A DNA stretch of 54,727 nt from Fictibacillus barbaricus (GCF_014635025.1 NZ_BMCE01000008.1:1-54727); one strand, 5' to 3'. Numbered from the stretch's first letter, positions 7,946 to 18,486 are shown. Notes: generated from the sequence alone by a model not told the origin. Translations and numbers: made by a program.

Positions 7946-9886
7946 TTATGCGTTCTGCAGTTCTTCCCATTCTTCCATTAATGATTCCATCTCTTCATTT
8001 AAGGCATCTAACTGGGACTGAAACTCTTGTGTTTTCTCATAATCTTGAAACACTTCTGGCTTACATAATTCGCCTTCTGCATGTGCAATCTTGATCTCTA
8101 ATCCTTCTAGAAGACCTTCGATTTCCTCAATGCGGCGCTGGCGTTTCCGGTCTTGCTTTTTTGCTTCTTTATCGATGGAGTTTTTCGCACCATTCGATTG
8201 ACCTGCTTGTGGTGTGTTTACGGGGTTCTCTGCTTTTTGACGCTCAGCGATTTCTTCCCGAGCTTTCATCTCGTTCTTTTTCTCTGTGTAATAATCGTAA
8301 TCACCTAGGTATTCGGTTATGCCAGTCGGTGAGAGCTCAACAACCTTCGTTGCAATTCGATTTATAAAATAACGGTCATGAGATACGAAAAGGATTGTAC
8401 CCGGATAATGGATCAATGCTTGTTCAAGCACTTCTTTGCTGTCTAGATCTAAGTGGTTGGTCGGCTCGTCCAGTAGAAGGAGGTTTCCTTTTTCCATCAT
8501 AAGTTTTGCGAGAGCAAGCCGTGCTTTTTGGCCGCCGCTTAACTCATTAACGAGCTTTAATACATCGTCACCGCTGAATAAGAATTGTCCGAGGATGGAA
8601 CGGATTTCTTTCTCCGTTCTCTCTGGATAATCATCCCATAGTTCGTTTAAGAGTGTCTTTCTGGAATGAAGGTCTGCTTGTTCCTGGTCATAATGAGAGA
8701 TCTTCAGCCCGCTGCCGTAACGGATGTCACCCGTTAGGAGCGGCAGTTGTTTTCGAATCACTTTTAATAGCGTCGATTTCCCGATCCCGTTTGGTCCGAC
8801 AATGGCAACACTGTCCTGGCGGTTAACCGCTAATTGAACGTTTTTAAATAACGGGGGACCATCTTCATATCCAGTGCTTACATCCTCAAGCTTCAGCACG
8901 TCGTTACCGCTCTGTTTTTCAATCTCGAATGAGAAGGAAGCAGACTTTTCTGAACCAGCTGGACGTTCTTTCAGTTCCATTTTTTCTAATTGTTTACGAC
9001 GGCTCTGTGCCCGTTTTGTAGTAGAAGCCCGGACGATATTTCGCTGAATAAAATCTTCTAACTTCGCCACTTGCTCCTGCTGCTTCTCGAACTCTTTCAT
9101 TTCTTGGGCGAATCGTTCTGCCTTTTGTTCCAAATAGCTTGAGTAGTTTCCAGTAAATCGATATGAACGTTTTCTCGAAACCTCATAAACCGTTGTAACG
9201 ATCTTATCGAGGAAATAACGGTCATGGGAAACGATCAAGATCCCGCCTGGATAACCCTGCAAATATTGCTCGAGCCACGTTAATGTTTTAATGTCTAAGT
9301 GGTTGGTAGGCTCATCGAGAATAAGGAGATCAGGCTTTGTTAAAAGAAGCTTGGCTAATGCCAGTCTTGTTTTTTGACCGCCGCTAAGTGTGTTGATCTT
9401 TGTATCTCTATCAAAGTCAGCAAATTGAAAGCCGTGAAGTACGGTGCGGATCTCAGCTTCGTATTGATAGCCGCCTTCATCTTTAAACGTTACTTGCAGT
9501 TCATCGTAGTCTTTTAAAAGGCGTTCGTATTCTGCGGCATTCCCAATAACTTCAGGATCCCCCATACGGGCTTCCATCTCCCGCAGCTTCTTCTCTTTTT
9601 TACGTAAGTCTTCGAATACAGAGAGCATCTCGTTCCAAATGGTCTCGTCGGAATCGAGTCCCGCATCTTGTGCCAGGTAGCCTGTTCGTACGTCTTTTGG
9701 AATCATGACATGACCAGAGTCGTATGAGTACTCACCTGTGATCACGCGAAGCAGAGTGGACTTTCCTGCTCCGTTTCTTCCGACTAGCGCAATTCGCTCA
9801 CCTGTTTGAACTTCTAGTTTTATATTGGATAAAATGACGTCTGCTCCAAAGGATTTCGTAACGTCTTGAACTTGTAAAATAATCAT
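7946..9886 (-). CDS. ABC-F family ATPase (YdiF-like)
   Basis: A soluble tandem ABC ATPase of the ABC-F group, whose characterised members bind the ribosomal E site and help stalled or drug-blocked ribosomes. Both nucleotide domains are intact: Walker A GRNGAGKST and GPNGIGKST, signatures LSGGQKTRLALAKLL and LSGGQKARLALAKLM, and two LILDEPTNHLD-type Walker B motifs. The linker is charged and helical. A basic, coiled-coil-prone tail covers about the last 100 residues. An ATG at 9892 lies too close to the AGAGGTG site, whereas the ATG at 9886 is 7-8 bases away, giving 646 residues. Its position between tsaD and moaC equals B. subtilis ydiF. A role in resistance is not implied. Confidence 0.93.
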   Translation of the reverse strand: MIILQVQDVTKSFGADVILSNIKLEVQTGERIALVGRNGAGKSTLLRVITGEYSYDSGHVMIPKDVRTGYLAQDAGLDSDETIWNEMLSVFEDLRKKEKKLREMEARMGDPEVIGNAAEYERLLKDYDELQVTFKDEGGYQYEAEIRTVLHGFQFADFDRDTKINTLSGGQKTRLALAKLLLTKPDLLILDEPTNHLDIKTLTWLEQYLQGYPGGILIVSHDRYFLDKIVTTVYEVSRKRSYRFTGNYSSYLEQKAERFAQEMKEFEKQQEQVAKLEDFIQRNIVRASTTKRAQSRRKQLEKMELKERPAGSEKSASFSFEIEKQSGNDVLKLEDVSTGYEDGPPLFKNVQLAVNRQDSVAIVGPNGIGKSTLLKVIRKQLPLLTGDIRYGSGLKISHYDQEQADLHSRKTLLNELWDDYPERTEKEIRSILGQFLFSGDDVLKLVNELSGGQKARLALAKLMMEKGNLLLLDEPTNHLDLDSKEVLEQALIHYPGTILFVSHDRYFINRIATKVVELSPTGITEYLGDYDYYTEKKNEMKAREEIAERQKAENPVNTPQAGQSNGAKNSIDKEAKKQDRKRQRRIEEIEGLLEGLEIKIAHAEGELCKPEVFQDYEKTQEFQSQLDALNEEMESLMEEWEELQNA

Positions 9887-10069
9887 ATTCATTCACCTCT
9901 ACGTAAAAAGGGTGATTTATTGCAATCCATACCCTGTCTACTAGTAGTGTAGCGCAGTTTGCGGATTCGCGCCAACAAAGGGAATGTTCAACATTTTGCA
10001 ATAATTACAAGTAAAATATTAACGACAATAAAAGCGGTTTCGTGTATATTCATCATGAGGAGGGGTTTT

Positions 10070-10573
10070 ATGACAGAGTTAACCCATTTTAACGAAGAAG
10101 GCCGTGCTCGAATGGTCGACATTTCGGAAAAAGAAACATCACACCGAACAGCCATAGCGGTTAGCGGGGTAACGGTTTCAGAAGAAGTCTTCCTTAAGAT
10201 CAAAGGTAATGGATTCAAAAAAGGGGACGTTCTAGCCGTAGCGCAGATCGCTGGAATTATGGCGGCCAAAAAGACCTCTGACTGGATCCCGATGTGTCAT
10301 CCACTTTCACTTACAGGTGTTGACCTATCGTTTGATTGGGATTCCATTGACGATGGCAACTATAAATTAAATATACAAGCTGAAGTCAAAACAAAAGGAA
10401 GTACGGGCGTTGAGATGGAAGCTTTAACTGCTGCTTCTGCTGCAGCTCTAACGGTTTATGATATGTGTAAAGCAGCAGATAAGGGAATGGTGATCGGTCC
10501 TACATACCTTGTGTCAAAAACAGGAGGAAAGAATGGCGACTTTCTACGTTCTTCAACCCCTGACAAAGTATGA
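10070..10573 (+). CDS. moaC: Cyclic pyranopterin monophosphate synthase
   Basis: MoaC converts the MoaA product (3',8-cyclo-dihydro-GTP) into cyclic pyranopterin monophosphate in molybdenum cofactor synthesis. The 167-residue protein carries [11 protein letters not shown] at the N-terminus, the [11 protein letters not shown] active-site stretch with conserved Cys-His, and [11 protein letters not shown] and [12 protein letters not shown] near the end. An in-frame start exists at 9959, but the extra residues do not resemble the family. GAGGAGGGG at 10057-10065 fixes the ATG at 10070. Other Mo-cofactor genes are not in the window, matching the isolated moaC of B. subtilis. Confidence 0.95.
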   Translation: MTELTHFNEEGRARMVDISEKETSHRTAIAVSGVTVSEEVFLKIKGNGFKKGDVLAVAQIAGIMAAKKTSDWIPMCHPLSLTGVDLSFDWDSIDDGNYKLNIQAEVKTKGSTGVEMEALTAASAAALTVYDMCKAADKGMVIGPTYLVSKTGGKNGDFLRSSTPDKV

Positions 10574-10618
10574 TACAATAGGGATAGATAAGCTTTCTAC
10601 ACATGGAGGGCTCCATAC

Positions 10619-11254
10619 ATGAACCAAGAACAGTTAAAAATACCGCACGCAACAGCAAAACGGCTGCCCTTGTATTATCGCTTCCTAAAGAATCTATCAT
10701 CATCTGGCAAGCAAAGGGTTTCTTCAGCTGAGTTAAGTGAAGCAGTTAAAGTAGATTCTGCAACAATACGCAGAGATTTTTCCTATTTTGGCGCATTAGG
10801 AAAAAAGGGTTATGGCTACAATGTTAATTATCTGCTGTCGTTTTTCAGTAAAACATTGAACCAGGATGAGACGACAACGGTAGCATTAATCGGAGTAGGT
10901 AACCTAGGCACTGCCTTTTTGCATTACAATTTCACCAAAAATAATAATACGAAGATAGAAGTTGCATTTGATGTCGATCCGGCTAAAATCGGCACGGAGA
11001 TAGCGGGAGTACCGATCTATCACACGGAAGATATCGAACAAGAGCTAAAAAGCAGAGGCATTAATGTTGCGATCCTAACTGTGCCAGTAGGTGCTGCCCA
11101 GTCGATTGCCGATCAGCTCGAGCGGGCAGGTGTAACAGGAATACTGAACTTTACGCCAGCACGGTTAACAGTTTCACCAGAAATTCGTGTGCATCATATT
11201 GATTTAGCAGTCGAATTACAGTCGCTTGTTTATTTTATGAAAAACTACTCTTAA
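10619..11254 (+). CDS. rex: Redox-sensing transcriptional repressor Rex
   Basis: Rex senses the NADH/NAD+ ratio and represses fermentation and respiration genes when NADH is low. The 211 residues contain an N-terminal winged helix ([33 protein letters not shown]), then a Rossmann fold with [12 protein letters not shown] near residue 93 and a C-terminal swapped helix. GGAGGG at 10606-10611 precedes the ATG. It lies 45 bp after moaC and just before the tat genes, as in B. subtilis. Confidence 0.97.
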   Translation: MNQEQLKIPHATAKRLPLYYRFLKNLSSSGKQRVSSAELSEAVKVDSATIRRDFSYFGALGKKGYGYNVNYLLSFFSKTLNQDETTTVALIGVGNLGTAFLHYNFTKNNNTKIEVAFDVDPAKIGTEIAGVPIYHTEDIEQELKSRGINVAILTVPVGAAQSIADQLERAGVTGILNFTPARLTVSPEIRVHHIDLAVELQSLVYFMKNYS

Positions 11255-11272
11255 ACCAAGGAGGTAATCTTA

Positions 11273-11455
11273 ATGTTAGGACCAGGAAGTATTGCTTTAA
11301 TCGCAGGTGTAGCATTAGTTATGTTCGGGCCAAAAAAGCTGCCTGAACTAGGAAAAGCTGCAGGTAAGACGCTTCGTGAGTTCAAGAATGCTACAAAAGG
11401 CATCATGGACGAAGACGATGATAACAAAAAGGAAAGCGAACAACTGAAGAAGTAA
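11273..11455 (+). CDS. tatA: Sec-independent translocase subunit TatA
   Basis: A 60-residue TatA/TatAy protein that forms the variable pore or membrane-weakening patch of the twin-arginine translocase. There is one N-terminal transmembrane helix (about residues 4-21), the FGPKKLPELGKAAGKTLREF hinge and amphipathic helix typical of the family, and an acidic then basic tail. It is followed 12 bp later by tatC. In Firmicutes such TatA proteins are bifunctional and replace TatB; no tatB is seen here. Confidence 0.96.
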   Translation: MLGPGSIALIAGVALVMFGPKKLPELGKAAGKTLREFKNATKGIMDEDDDNKKESEQLKK

Positions 11456-11467
11456 GGATGTTTTTTT

Positions 11468-12250
11468 ATGACCTCTGAAAAAAATATGTCGTTATACGGT
11501 CATATCGGTGAGTTAAGAAAGCGCATCATGTGGGCTTTATTAGCCTTTTTTGTGTTTTTGGCCGCAGGATTTTTCTTAGCGAAACCAGTGATCGTCTATC
11601 TGCAAAGTGATCCAATTGCAAAGAACATTCAGATGAACGCTTTTCATCTAACCGATCCACTTAATGTCTATATGACGTTTGCGTTCTTTATCGGGCTCGT
11701 ATTATCGGCACCAGTGGCTTTATACCAGCTATGGGCATTCATAAGCCCCGGCCTTTATGAGAATGAAAGAAAAGTAACGCTGATGTACATCCCGATCGCG
11801 TTTGTGCTGTTCTTAACGGGACTCGCGTTTTCTTATTTTATTCTTTTTCCATTCGTTGTAAGTTTCATGGGAAACGTTGCGATTTCCTTAAGTGTTGAAG
11901 GAGAATATGGCATCCAGGAATACTTCTCGTTTTTGTTCAACATCACACTGCCGTTTGGACTATTGTTTCAGTTCCCGGTATTGATCATGTTTTTAACTAG
12001 GCTCGGAATCGTAACACCTGACTATCTGAAGAAAATCAGGAAAATCGCGTACTTTGGGATCTTAGTAATCGCGGGTTTGATTACACCGCCAGAACTGCTT
12101 TCTCATCTGATGGTCACGTTCCCGCTTATTCTTTTATATGAGATCAGCATTATCATATCGAGAATGGCTTATAAGAAAAGAATGAAAGCGGAAGTCGAAG
12201 CCCTCGTGAAACAAAGAGAGTCTGAGATGGAGTCTGCTTATCATGAATAA
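11468..12250 (+). CDS. tatC: Sec-independent translocase subunit TatC
   Basis: TatC recognises twin-arginine signal peptides of folded exported proteins. The 260-residue protein begins with the conserved HIGELRKRI motif, contains six predicted transmembrane helices, and has the first periplasmic loop motif FHLTDPLNVYM and the LYQLWAFISPGLYENERK stretch. It forms the two-gene translocase with the upstream tatA, corresponding to the B. subtilis TatAy-TatCy pair. No Tat substrate gene is adjacent. A terminator follows. Confidence 0.96.
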   Translation: MTSEKNMSLYGHIGELRKRIMWALLAFFVFLAAGFFLAKPVIVYLQSDPIAKNIQMNAFHLTDPLNVYMTFAFFIGLVLSAPVALYQLWAFISPGLYENERKVTLMYIPIAFVLFLTGLAFSYFILFPFVVSFMGNVAISLSVEGEYGIQEYFSFLFNITLPFGLLFQFPVLIMFLTRLGIVTPDYLKKIRKIAYFGILVIAGLITPPELLSHLMVTFPLILLYEISIIISRMAYKKRMKAEVEALVKQRESEMESAYHE

Positions 12251-12288
12251 AAAAGAGGATTGCTCCTGGGGGGAGGGTCCTTTTTTTT
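12251..12288 (+). terminator. Terminator after tatC
   Basis: An imperfect stem (AAAAGAGGA...CTCC with GGAG...TCCTTTT) is followed by eight T, then GTCGAC and a 21-bp-period array. Confidence 0.8.
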
Positions 12289-12315
12289 GTCGACGAATTT
12301 CCGCTGAAATGTGAA

Positions 12316-12428
12316 GTGGACAGTAAAAGCATTAGAGTGGACAGTAAAATTGAAAAAGTGGACAGTAAAAGTAGTAGAATGGACAGTAAATATTCTAAAG
12401 TCTACAGAAAAACTGAAAAAGTCGACAG
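12316..12428. repeat. 21-bp-period array of GTGGACAGTAAAA
   Basis: Units begin at 12316, 12337, 12358, 12379, 12400 and 12421, exactly 21 bp apart. The last three decay to ATGGACAG, GTCTACAG and GTCGACAG. As at 357-430, a short word is conserved and the spacers are not. The array lies in the gap between the tatC terminator and the ydiK terminator. Confidence 0.85.
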
Positions 12429-12465
12429 ATTAAAAGACTTGAGCCGATGGATTAACTCCAACAAC

Positions 12466-12496
12466 AATAAAAACTGCCTCCAGCCGGGGGCAGTTT
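12466..12496 (-). terminator. Terminator of the ydiL-ydiK pair
   Basis: AAACTGCC (12471-12478) and GGCAGTTT (12489-12496) form the stem. On the minus strand it ends in TTTTTATTG just after the ydiK stop. Confidence 0.85.
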
Positions 12497-12500
12497 CCGT

Positions 12501-12704
12501 TTATTTCTTCCGTTTTCTCTTCAAATGGTTGTTTAATGCAAAATAGCGGATGGCATTGGCGAAATCGAAAGTGGCTACGACCATTGTAATGATGGTCCAG
12601 AAGCTTGTCATGCCGTACTCACTCGCATAATGGACAGCCAAGTACGTAAAGACGAGTCCGATCCCTAAATATAAAAATGCCATAAACAGTGGTGATGTCT
12701 TCAT
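12501..12704 (-). CDS. ydiK: Small membrane protein YdiK (DUF4305-like)
   Basis: A 67-residue protein with two hydrophobic helices (about residues 5-25 and 33-52) and a very basic tail ending KRKRKK, expected to lie at the cytoplasmic face. Its ATG overlaps the stop of the upstream CPBP protease by ATGA, so the two are coupled. Both the position and the partner equal B. subtilis ydiK-ydiL between tatCy and groES. The function is unknown. Confidence 0.85.
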   Translation of the reverse strand: MKTSPLFMAFLYLGIGLVFTYLAVHYASEYGMTSFWTIITMVVATFDFANAIRYFALNNHLKRKRKK

Positions 12705-13414
12705 AGTAGTCCTCCAATAATCAATTGCGCTGTATCTAGCTGCTTCTCCATTTCCTTGATCTCGTCAGCAAGGAAAATCTGAACGATAAGTACAAGTGTA
12801 TTCATGGCTACGTGTGCCGCGATCGGAACAATGAGGCGTTTTGTGCGAACATAAAGGTAAGCGAACGTGAAGCCCATTGCCGTATAGATCAATAAATGTG
12901 TAAAGTCCGCATGAACAGCAGCAAAGATTAGAGAACTGATCAAAGCAGAGATAAAGAAATTAAAGCGTTTATGAAGCGAACCGAAAATGATCTTTCGGAA
13001 GATGATCTCTTCTAGGATTGGTCCAACAATAGCTGTAACAATCATAAAGTATTTTACGTTTTTCACGATCTCAACAAGGTTTTTCGTATTTTCTGATCCA
13101 GGCTCTATGCCAAACACGTTTAACTCAATCAAGCTCGCAATAATTTGAGCTGCATAAGCCATAAATATACCGATGATCGACCATAGAACAGCAGACCCTC
13201 TAGAAACCCGTTCAGAGTCCCGGTGCCTTTCTCTCATTTCAGGTATCAGCATGTAAAGGATGATGAAAAGAGCCACGATGAAACTGATCGTTCCCCACAT
13301 TCCAAATAGCTGTGTTTTAGGAACACCAATTTCTTGCAGCAGAGGAATCCCGATATAACCCGAGAATTGCATTGCGATGTATATGAAGATGATCCACCAA
13401 TATTTTTTCTTCAA
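12701..13414 (-). CDS. ydiL: CPBP-family intramembrane protease (YdiL)
   Basis: A 237-residue membrane protein of the CPBP (CAAX protease and bacteriocin-processing) family. The three catalytic motifs are present: EEIIFRKIIFG (the paired glutamates and arginine), HADFTH, and HVAMN. There are about seven hydrophobic segments. The start is a TTG at 13412-13414 supported by AAAGGAGAAGG eight bases upstream; the first ATG would remove the first helix. In B. subtilis the gene occupies the same place, divergent from groES. The substrate is unknown. Confidence 0.9.
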   Translation of the reverse strand: MKKKYWWIIFIYIAMQFSGYIGIPLLQEIGVPKTQLFGMWGTISFIVALFIILYMLIPEMRERHRDSERVSRGSAVLWSIIGIFMAYAAQIIASLIELNVFGIEPGSENTKNLVEIVKNVKYFMIVTAIVGPILEEIIFRKIIFGSLHKRFNFFISALISSLIFAAVHADFTHLLIYTAMGFTFAYLYVRTKRLIVPIAAHVAMNTLVLIVQIFLADEIKEMEKQLDTAQLIIGGLL

Positions 13415-13543
13415 ATTACCTTCTCCTTTACTACCACACCTAAAAATAATTACGACTATTACTCTCTATATGCTTACCCATTTTAACATAGAATAGGCAT
13501 GGCTCGCGAGGATATCGAATTTGATTAATTTTAGATTTCCCGC

Positions 13544-13572
13544 TTGCAAAGTTTTAAAGTTTTATTTATTAT
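13544..13572 (+). promoter_or_regulatory. Sigma-A promoter of groESL
   Basis: TTGCAA (13544-13549), a 17-base spacer and TATTAT (13567-13572) lie directly before the CIRCE operator. Confidence 0.85.
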
Positions 13573-13583
13573 TAGAAATGGAG

Positions 13584-13610
13584 TTAGCACTCACTAACAC
13601 CGAGTGCTAA
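13584..13610 (+). promoter_or_regulatory. CIRCE operator for HrcA
   Basis: A perfect TTAGCACTC-N9-GAGTGCTAA inverted repeat lies just after the -10 box, so the HrcA repressor controls groESL with heat-shock derepression. Confidence 0.98.
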
Positions 13611-13650
13611 TAAGTAAAATTCTTTTAACTATTTAAGGAGGGTGTTTCAC

Positions 13651-13935
13651 TTGTTAAAGCCATTAGGTGACCGTATTATTATTGAGCTTGTAGAAGGTGA
13701 AGAAAAAACTGCAAGCGGCATTGTATTGCCAGATTCAGCAAAAGAAAAGCCTCAAGAAGGAAAAGTTGTTGCTGTTGGTACGGGCCGTGTGACGGATAAC
13801 GGCGAGCGTATCTCTTTAGAAGTTTCTGAAGGAAACACGATTATCTTCTCAAAATACGCTGGTACAGAAGTGAAGTACCAAGGTAAAGAATACTTGATTC
13901 TTCGTGAATCTGACGTTTTAGCAATCGTAGGCTAA
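13651..13935 (+). CDS. groES: Co-chaperonin GroES
   Basis: GroES caps the GroEL chamber during protein folding. The 94 residues contain [12 protein letters not shown], the mobile-loop segment [19 protein letters not shown] and the C-terminal [14 protein letters not shown]. The start is a TTG at 13651, nine bases after AAGGAGG (13635-13641); the GTG at 13642 overlaps that site and is unlikely. It is the first gene of a HrcA/CIRCE-regulated operon with groEL 93 bp downstream. Confidence 0.98.
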   Translation: MLKPLGDRIIIELVEGEEKTASGIVLPDSAKEKPQEGKVVAVGTGRVTDNGERISLEVSEGNTIIFSKYAGTEVKYQGKEYLILRESDVLAIVG

Positions 13936-14013
13936 CATCAGAGAATTGAAGCTTCAATGTTTTGAAGCTACATAAATACAAGCATATGTAAGTCATTAAC
14001 TATTAAACATTAA

Positions 14014-15692
<1,679 letters not shown>

Positions 15693-15731
15693 GTGGGTTT
15701 GTATACCTTTTTAGGCACTAGAAATGGGCTA

Positions 15732-15750
15732 GGGGTAACGAATGAGTAAC
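15732..15750. promoter_or_regulatory. Candidate left arm-type integrase sites
   Basis: GGGGTAAC at 15732-15739 and GAGTAAC at 15744-15750 place GTAAC twice with an 11-bp step. The same pair and spacing occurs near the other end at 28496-28514. Confidence 0.5.
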
Positions 15751-15773
15751 ATTTTCTTGAATAAGGGTTTAAT

Positions 15774-16985
15774 TTAGAGGTTTTCCATTAGTTCTTTGAA
15801 CTTTTGGGAAGCCTCTTTTTTCATCTCTTTTGTAACATGTAAATAAACATTTTTTGTTGTGGATTCATCTTTATGCCCTAAACGTTCCATAATTTGTGGA
15901 AGACTTACTCCTGCCTCGGCTAATAGAGAAGTATGAGTATGTCGTAACGAATGTGGGGTGAGCAAGGAATTTAATCCACCTAATTTTAATAATCGTTTCA
16001 TACGATTTTCTATCTTCTTAATATAATAGGGGTAACCGGGTAACTCATCATCCGTACTTGTAAAAACAAAATCTTCATCATAGTAAATATCACGATGTTC
16101 CATAATCTTTTTCTTTTGAAATAACTGATGTTTTTTTAATTCATTAATAACAGTATCATCTATATCAATAACACGTGCTGCTGTAGGTGTTTTAGGTGTT
16201 AATAATTTATATTCCTTTCTATTATTTGTGGGATTATAGTAAGTTTTTGAAATACTAATTGTTTGTTCTTCCATATTGATATCTCGCCATTTTAAGGCGC
16301 ACATTTCACCTACACGCAATCCAGTATATGATAATAATAAAAAAATTGAGTAGTCTTGATCCAATCCCATTTTTTTTGTAACATGCAAAAAGTGTTTTAG
16401 CTCCTGTCTCTCTAGATAACTGGGTACTTCTTTTTTTTCTTCTATTTCTTCTATGGTCTTTTGCTGTCTAGGGACGTAAGTGAATTCTGTTGGATCTTTC
16501 TTTAATACTTCTAATTCCAAAGCTTTCTTGAAAATCATTCTACCAGTACGATGAGCTCCATCAATTGTGTTTTGGGCATATCCTCTTTTTTTTAAATCAT
16601 TTATAGCGTTTTGATATTGTTTTCTAGTGATATCTTTTAACTTTAACTTTGCGAAATAATCTAATAGTCGTTTGATTTCATGCTGACGTATCCGTACTGT
16701 ACTTTCCTTTACTTTCCCCATACCTTCGTAAATAGAAAGCCATTCATATGCAAATTCTTCAAAGGTTACATTAGTTTCTTTAACAAAAATCCCTTGGCCG
16801 ATTTCATTTTTAAAAATTGCACAAGCCGCTTCTGCTTCCTTTTTTGTTCGAAAACCACTTTTCTTCTTTTGCTTACGTTTCCCGGTTTTAGGGTCTGTTC
16901 CTACATCTACAATGTAAGCCCAGCTAGCCCCACATGTACATTTCTTACCTTTACATTTACAACGTGGTTTATAGATATAACTCAT
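15774..16985 (-). CDS. int: Site-specific tyrosine recombinase (integrase)
   Basis: A 403-residue phage-type integrase. The N-terminus is a Cys-rich and basic arm-binding module (CKCKGKKCTCG, then GKRKQKKKSGF), followed by a SAM-like core-binding domain (about 70-165) and a complete catalytic domain: Arg224 in TGLRVGE, Lys265, His345 and Arg348 in PHSLRHT, His371 in LGHKDESTT and Tyr381. It lies 108 bp from the groEL stop and points toward attL. Its start overlaps the upstream stop by one base (TAATG). A nearly identical C-terminal fragment of another integrase lies beyond attR. Confidence 0.96.
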   Translation of the reverse strand: MSYIYKPRCKCKGKKCTCGASWAYIVDVGTDPKTGKRKQKKKSGFRTKKEAEAACAIFKNEIGQGIFVKETNVTFEEFAYEWLSIYEGMGKVKESTVRIRQHEIKRLLDYFAKLKLKDITRKQYQNAINDLKKRGYAQNTIDGAHRTGRMIFKKALELEVLKKDPTEFTYVPRQQKTIEEIEEKKEVPSYLERQELKHFLHVTKKMGLDQDYSIFLLLSYTGLRVGEMCALKWRDINMEEQTISISKTYYNPTNNRKEYKLLTPKTPTAARVIDIDDTVINELKKHQLFQKKKIMEHRDIYYDEDFVFTSTDDELPGYPYYIKKIENRMKRLLKLGGLNSLLTPHSLRHTHTSLLAEAGVSLPQIMERLGHKDESTTKNVYLHVTKEMKKEASQKFKELMENL

Positions 16986-17962
16986 TATTCATCCCTAACC
17001 TTTCTTCTTTTAAGACGATCTCTGTACGCTTCTTGTTTACAAGCATCTGAACAAAATTTTTTTCGTCCAGCTTTTATAAAAGGTGATCCACAACTTTTAT
17101 TTCCGCAAATATAAATATTCATATCGTTATTAATTTTTTGCCATAGATCATAATAAATTGCAGCTAATAAAGAGTTAGTGTACCTTCGTTCCAAAACCTT
17201 GAATCCTTTTGTTGAAGAATTTCGAATAATATCTCCTGTCCCTAGATGTACTCCTCCGTATAAGTGGGATGCTAAAACTTTAGATAAAGTATACTGTCCG
17301 ATTTCTAATAGCGGCTTTTCTTCTAGATCCTCTGGGAGCATGAGAATTGGCTCTCCTGTAGTCCAGTGCACAAAATACCTATCCGTAACACTTCTATCTT
17401 CAGCCAGGGACCCAAACATTCCCGTGTGCATTTTTATTTCGATTAGATGGCTAACTGAATCATCAGAACTATTTTTTTTTACAATATCGTATAACTTTAA
17501 AATTTGATGAATTTCATTTATATGCCAATGCCATAACTGGATGGGTTCAAATAAACTAGATCCATATTTATTAAAAATAAAAGAGGGATGTGAATAATAG
17601 GAACTTTTTATTTGTTCATTGTCCGGAGGTTCTATTCCTAACAAACCATATTTCTTTGAAAACGATTCAATATCTTCAATTGATCTTAATTTTGCAAACT
17701 GATTTATCAACCCATCATTATTAAAAACAATTTGATGTGATTTCTCCTCTAGCCCCACCAATTTCAAAGCTAAAGACAATTTTTCTCCCATACCTTTATT
17801 TAAAGCTTTGCTCCAATTATTTAAGCTATTTCTTAAAATTGATTTAGAACGAGGTCCAATGTTTTCTTTTTCAATATTCATTTGTTCTACTTTGACTAGT
17901 TGTACTGGATATACATTTACCGTTGAATCTTGCCCAGTTAATGGATAGGTATATTTAGACAC
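16985..17962 (-). CDS. Unknown protein with C-terminal CGNR-like zinc finger
   Basis: I do not recognise a specific function. The 325-residue protein has a long helical N-terminal region without clear motifs. It ends in a zinc-finger-like module (CGNKSCGSPFIKAGRKKFCS then DACKQEAYRDRLKRRK) typical of CGNR-type nucleic-acid-binding proteins. It starts at GTG with AAGGAGG about nine bases upstream and is translationally coupled to the integrase. Being the first gene of the leftward operon behind a palindromic operator, it could be a regulator of element maintenance or an integration accessory factor. That is inference from position only. Confidence 0.75.
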   Translation of the reverse strand: MSKYTYPLTGQDSTVNVYPVQLVKVEQMNIEKENIGPRSKSILRNSLNNWSKALNKGMGEKLSLALKLVGLEEKSHQIVFNNDGLINQFAKLRSIEDIESFSKKYGLLGIEPPDNEQIKSSYYSHPSFIFNKYGSSLFEPIQLWHWHINEIHQILKLYDIVKKNSSDDSVSHLIEIKMHTGMFGSLAEDRSVTDRYFVHWTTGEPILMLPEDLEEKPLLEIGQYTLSKVLASHLYGGVHLGTGDIIRNSSTKGFKVLERRYTNSLLAAIYYDLWQKINNDMNIYICGNKSCGSPFIKAGRKKFCSDACKQEAYRDRLKRRKVRDE

Positions 17963-17988
17963 TAATATTCCTCCTTAAAATAGTTACG

Positions 17989-18035
17989 TTTTGTTACGAT
18001 ATAACAATTTTTTTATCTTATTTATCGTAACAAAA
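17989..18035. promoter_or_regulatory. Palindromic operator between divergent island genes
   Basis: A perfect 13-bp inverted repeat, TTTTGTTACGATA (17989-18001) and TATCGTAACAAAA (18023-18035), has a 21-bp spacer. A further GTTACG sits 10 bp left at 17983. It separates the integrase operon from the HTH/primase operon and is probably the switch operator. Confidence 0.75.
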
Positions 18036-18094
18036 ACTTATATACTGAGTATATCACCACCACCCACCTATAACAATACAAGGAGGCATTAAAT

Positions 18095-18286
18095 TTGAAC
18101 TACTTTAAAAGAAATGAAGAAATACGAAGAGCTAAAGGCTCAATACCAAATTGGATTGTCGCAGAAAAGCTGGGGATTCATGAAAATTCATATTACCGGC
18201 TATTAAGAAAAAAATTATCTGTAGAGAAAAAGGAAGAGATTTTAGACATAATCGAACAACTGAAGAGAGATCAGGAGGGAGAGTGA
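18095..18286 (+). CDS. Small HTH regulator
   Basis: A 63-residue helix-turn-helix protein. NEEIRRAKGSIPNWIVAEKL followed by GIHENSYYRLLRKKLSVEKK matches the short Cro/CI-like proteins common in Firmicutes mobile elements. It starts at TTG, seven bases after AAGGAGGC. It is the first rightward gene after the 13-bp inverted-repeat operator, so it probably controls the divergent promoters. It overlaps the next gene (GTGA). Confidence 0.8.
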   Translation: MNYFKRNEEIRRAKGSIPNWIVAEKLGIHENSYYRLLRKKLSVEKKEEILDIIEQLKRDQEGE

Positions 18287-18486
18287 CAGGAATGAATGAA
18301 CAAAAGCTACCAAATATATTAACTGCTCAACATATCGCTAATTATTTAGGCATCTCTCGACGTCGTGTATATGAGCTTTTACAAATGAAAGAAGAAGCTG
18401 GGGGCATAAGAAGTTTCCAAATCGGTTTATCAAAACGTGTTGATAAAAAAGACTTTTTCCAATGGATAGAACAGAAGAAATACTAA
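18283..18486 (+). CDS. Excisionase-like HTH protein
   Basis: A 67-residue protein with a MerR/excisionase-type winged helix: LTAQHIANYLGISRRRVYEL, then a wing and VDKKDFFQWIEQ. Such proteins act as recombination directionality factors or AlpA-like activators in integrative elements. The start is uncertain. GTG 18283 overlaps the previous stop and lies 4 bases after GGAGG; ATG 18292 lies 13 bases after it. The link to excision is inferred from size, fold and location near int. Confidence 0.75.
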   Translation: MTGMNEQKLPNILTAQHIANYLGISRRRVYELLQMKEEAGGIRSFQIGLSKRVDKKDFFQWIEQKKY

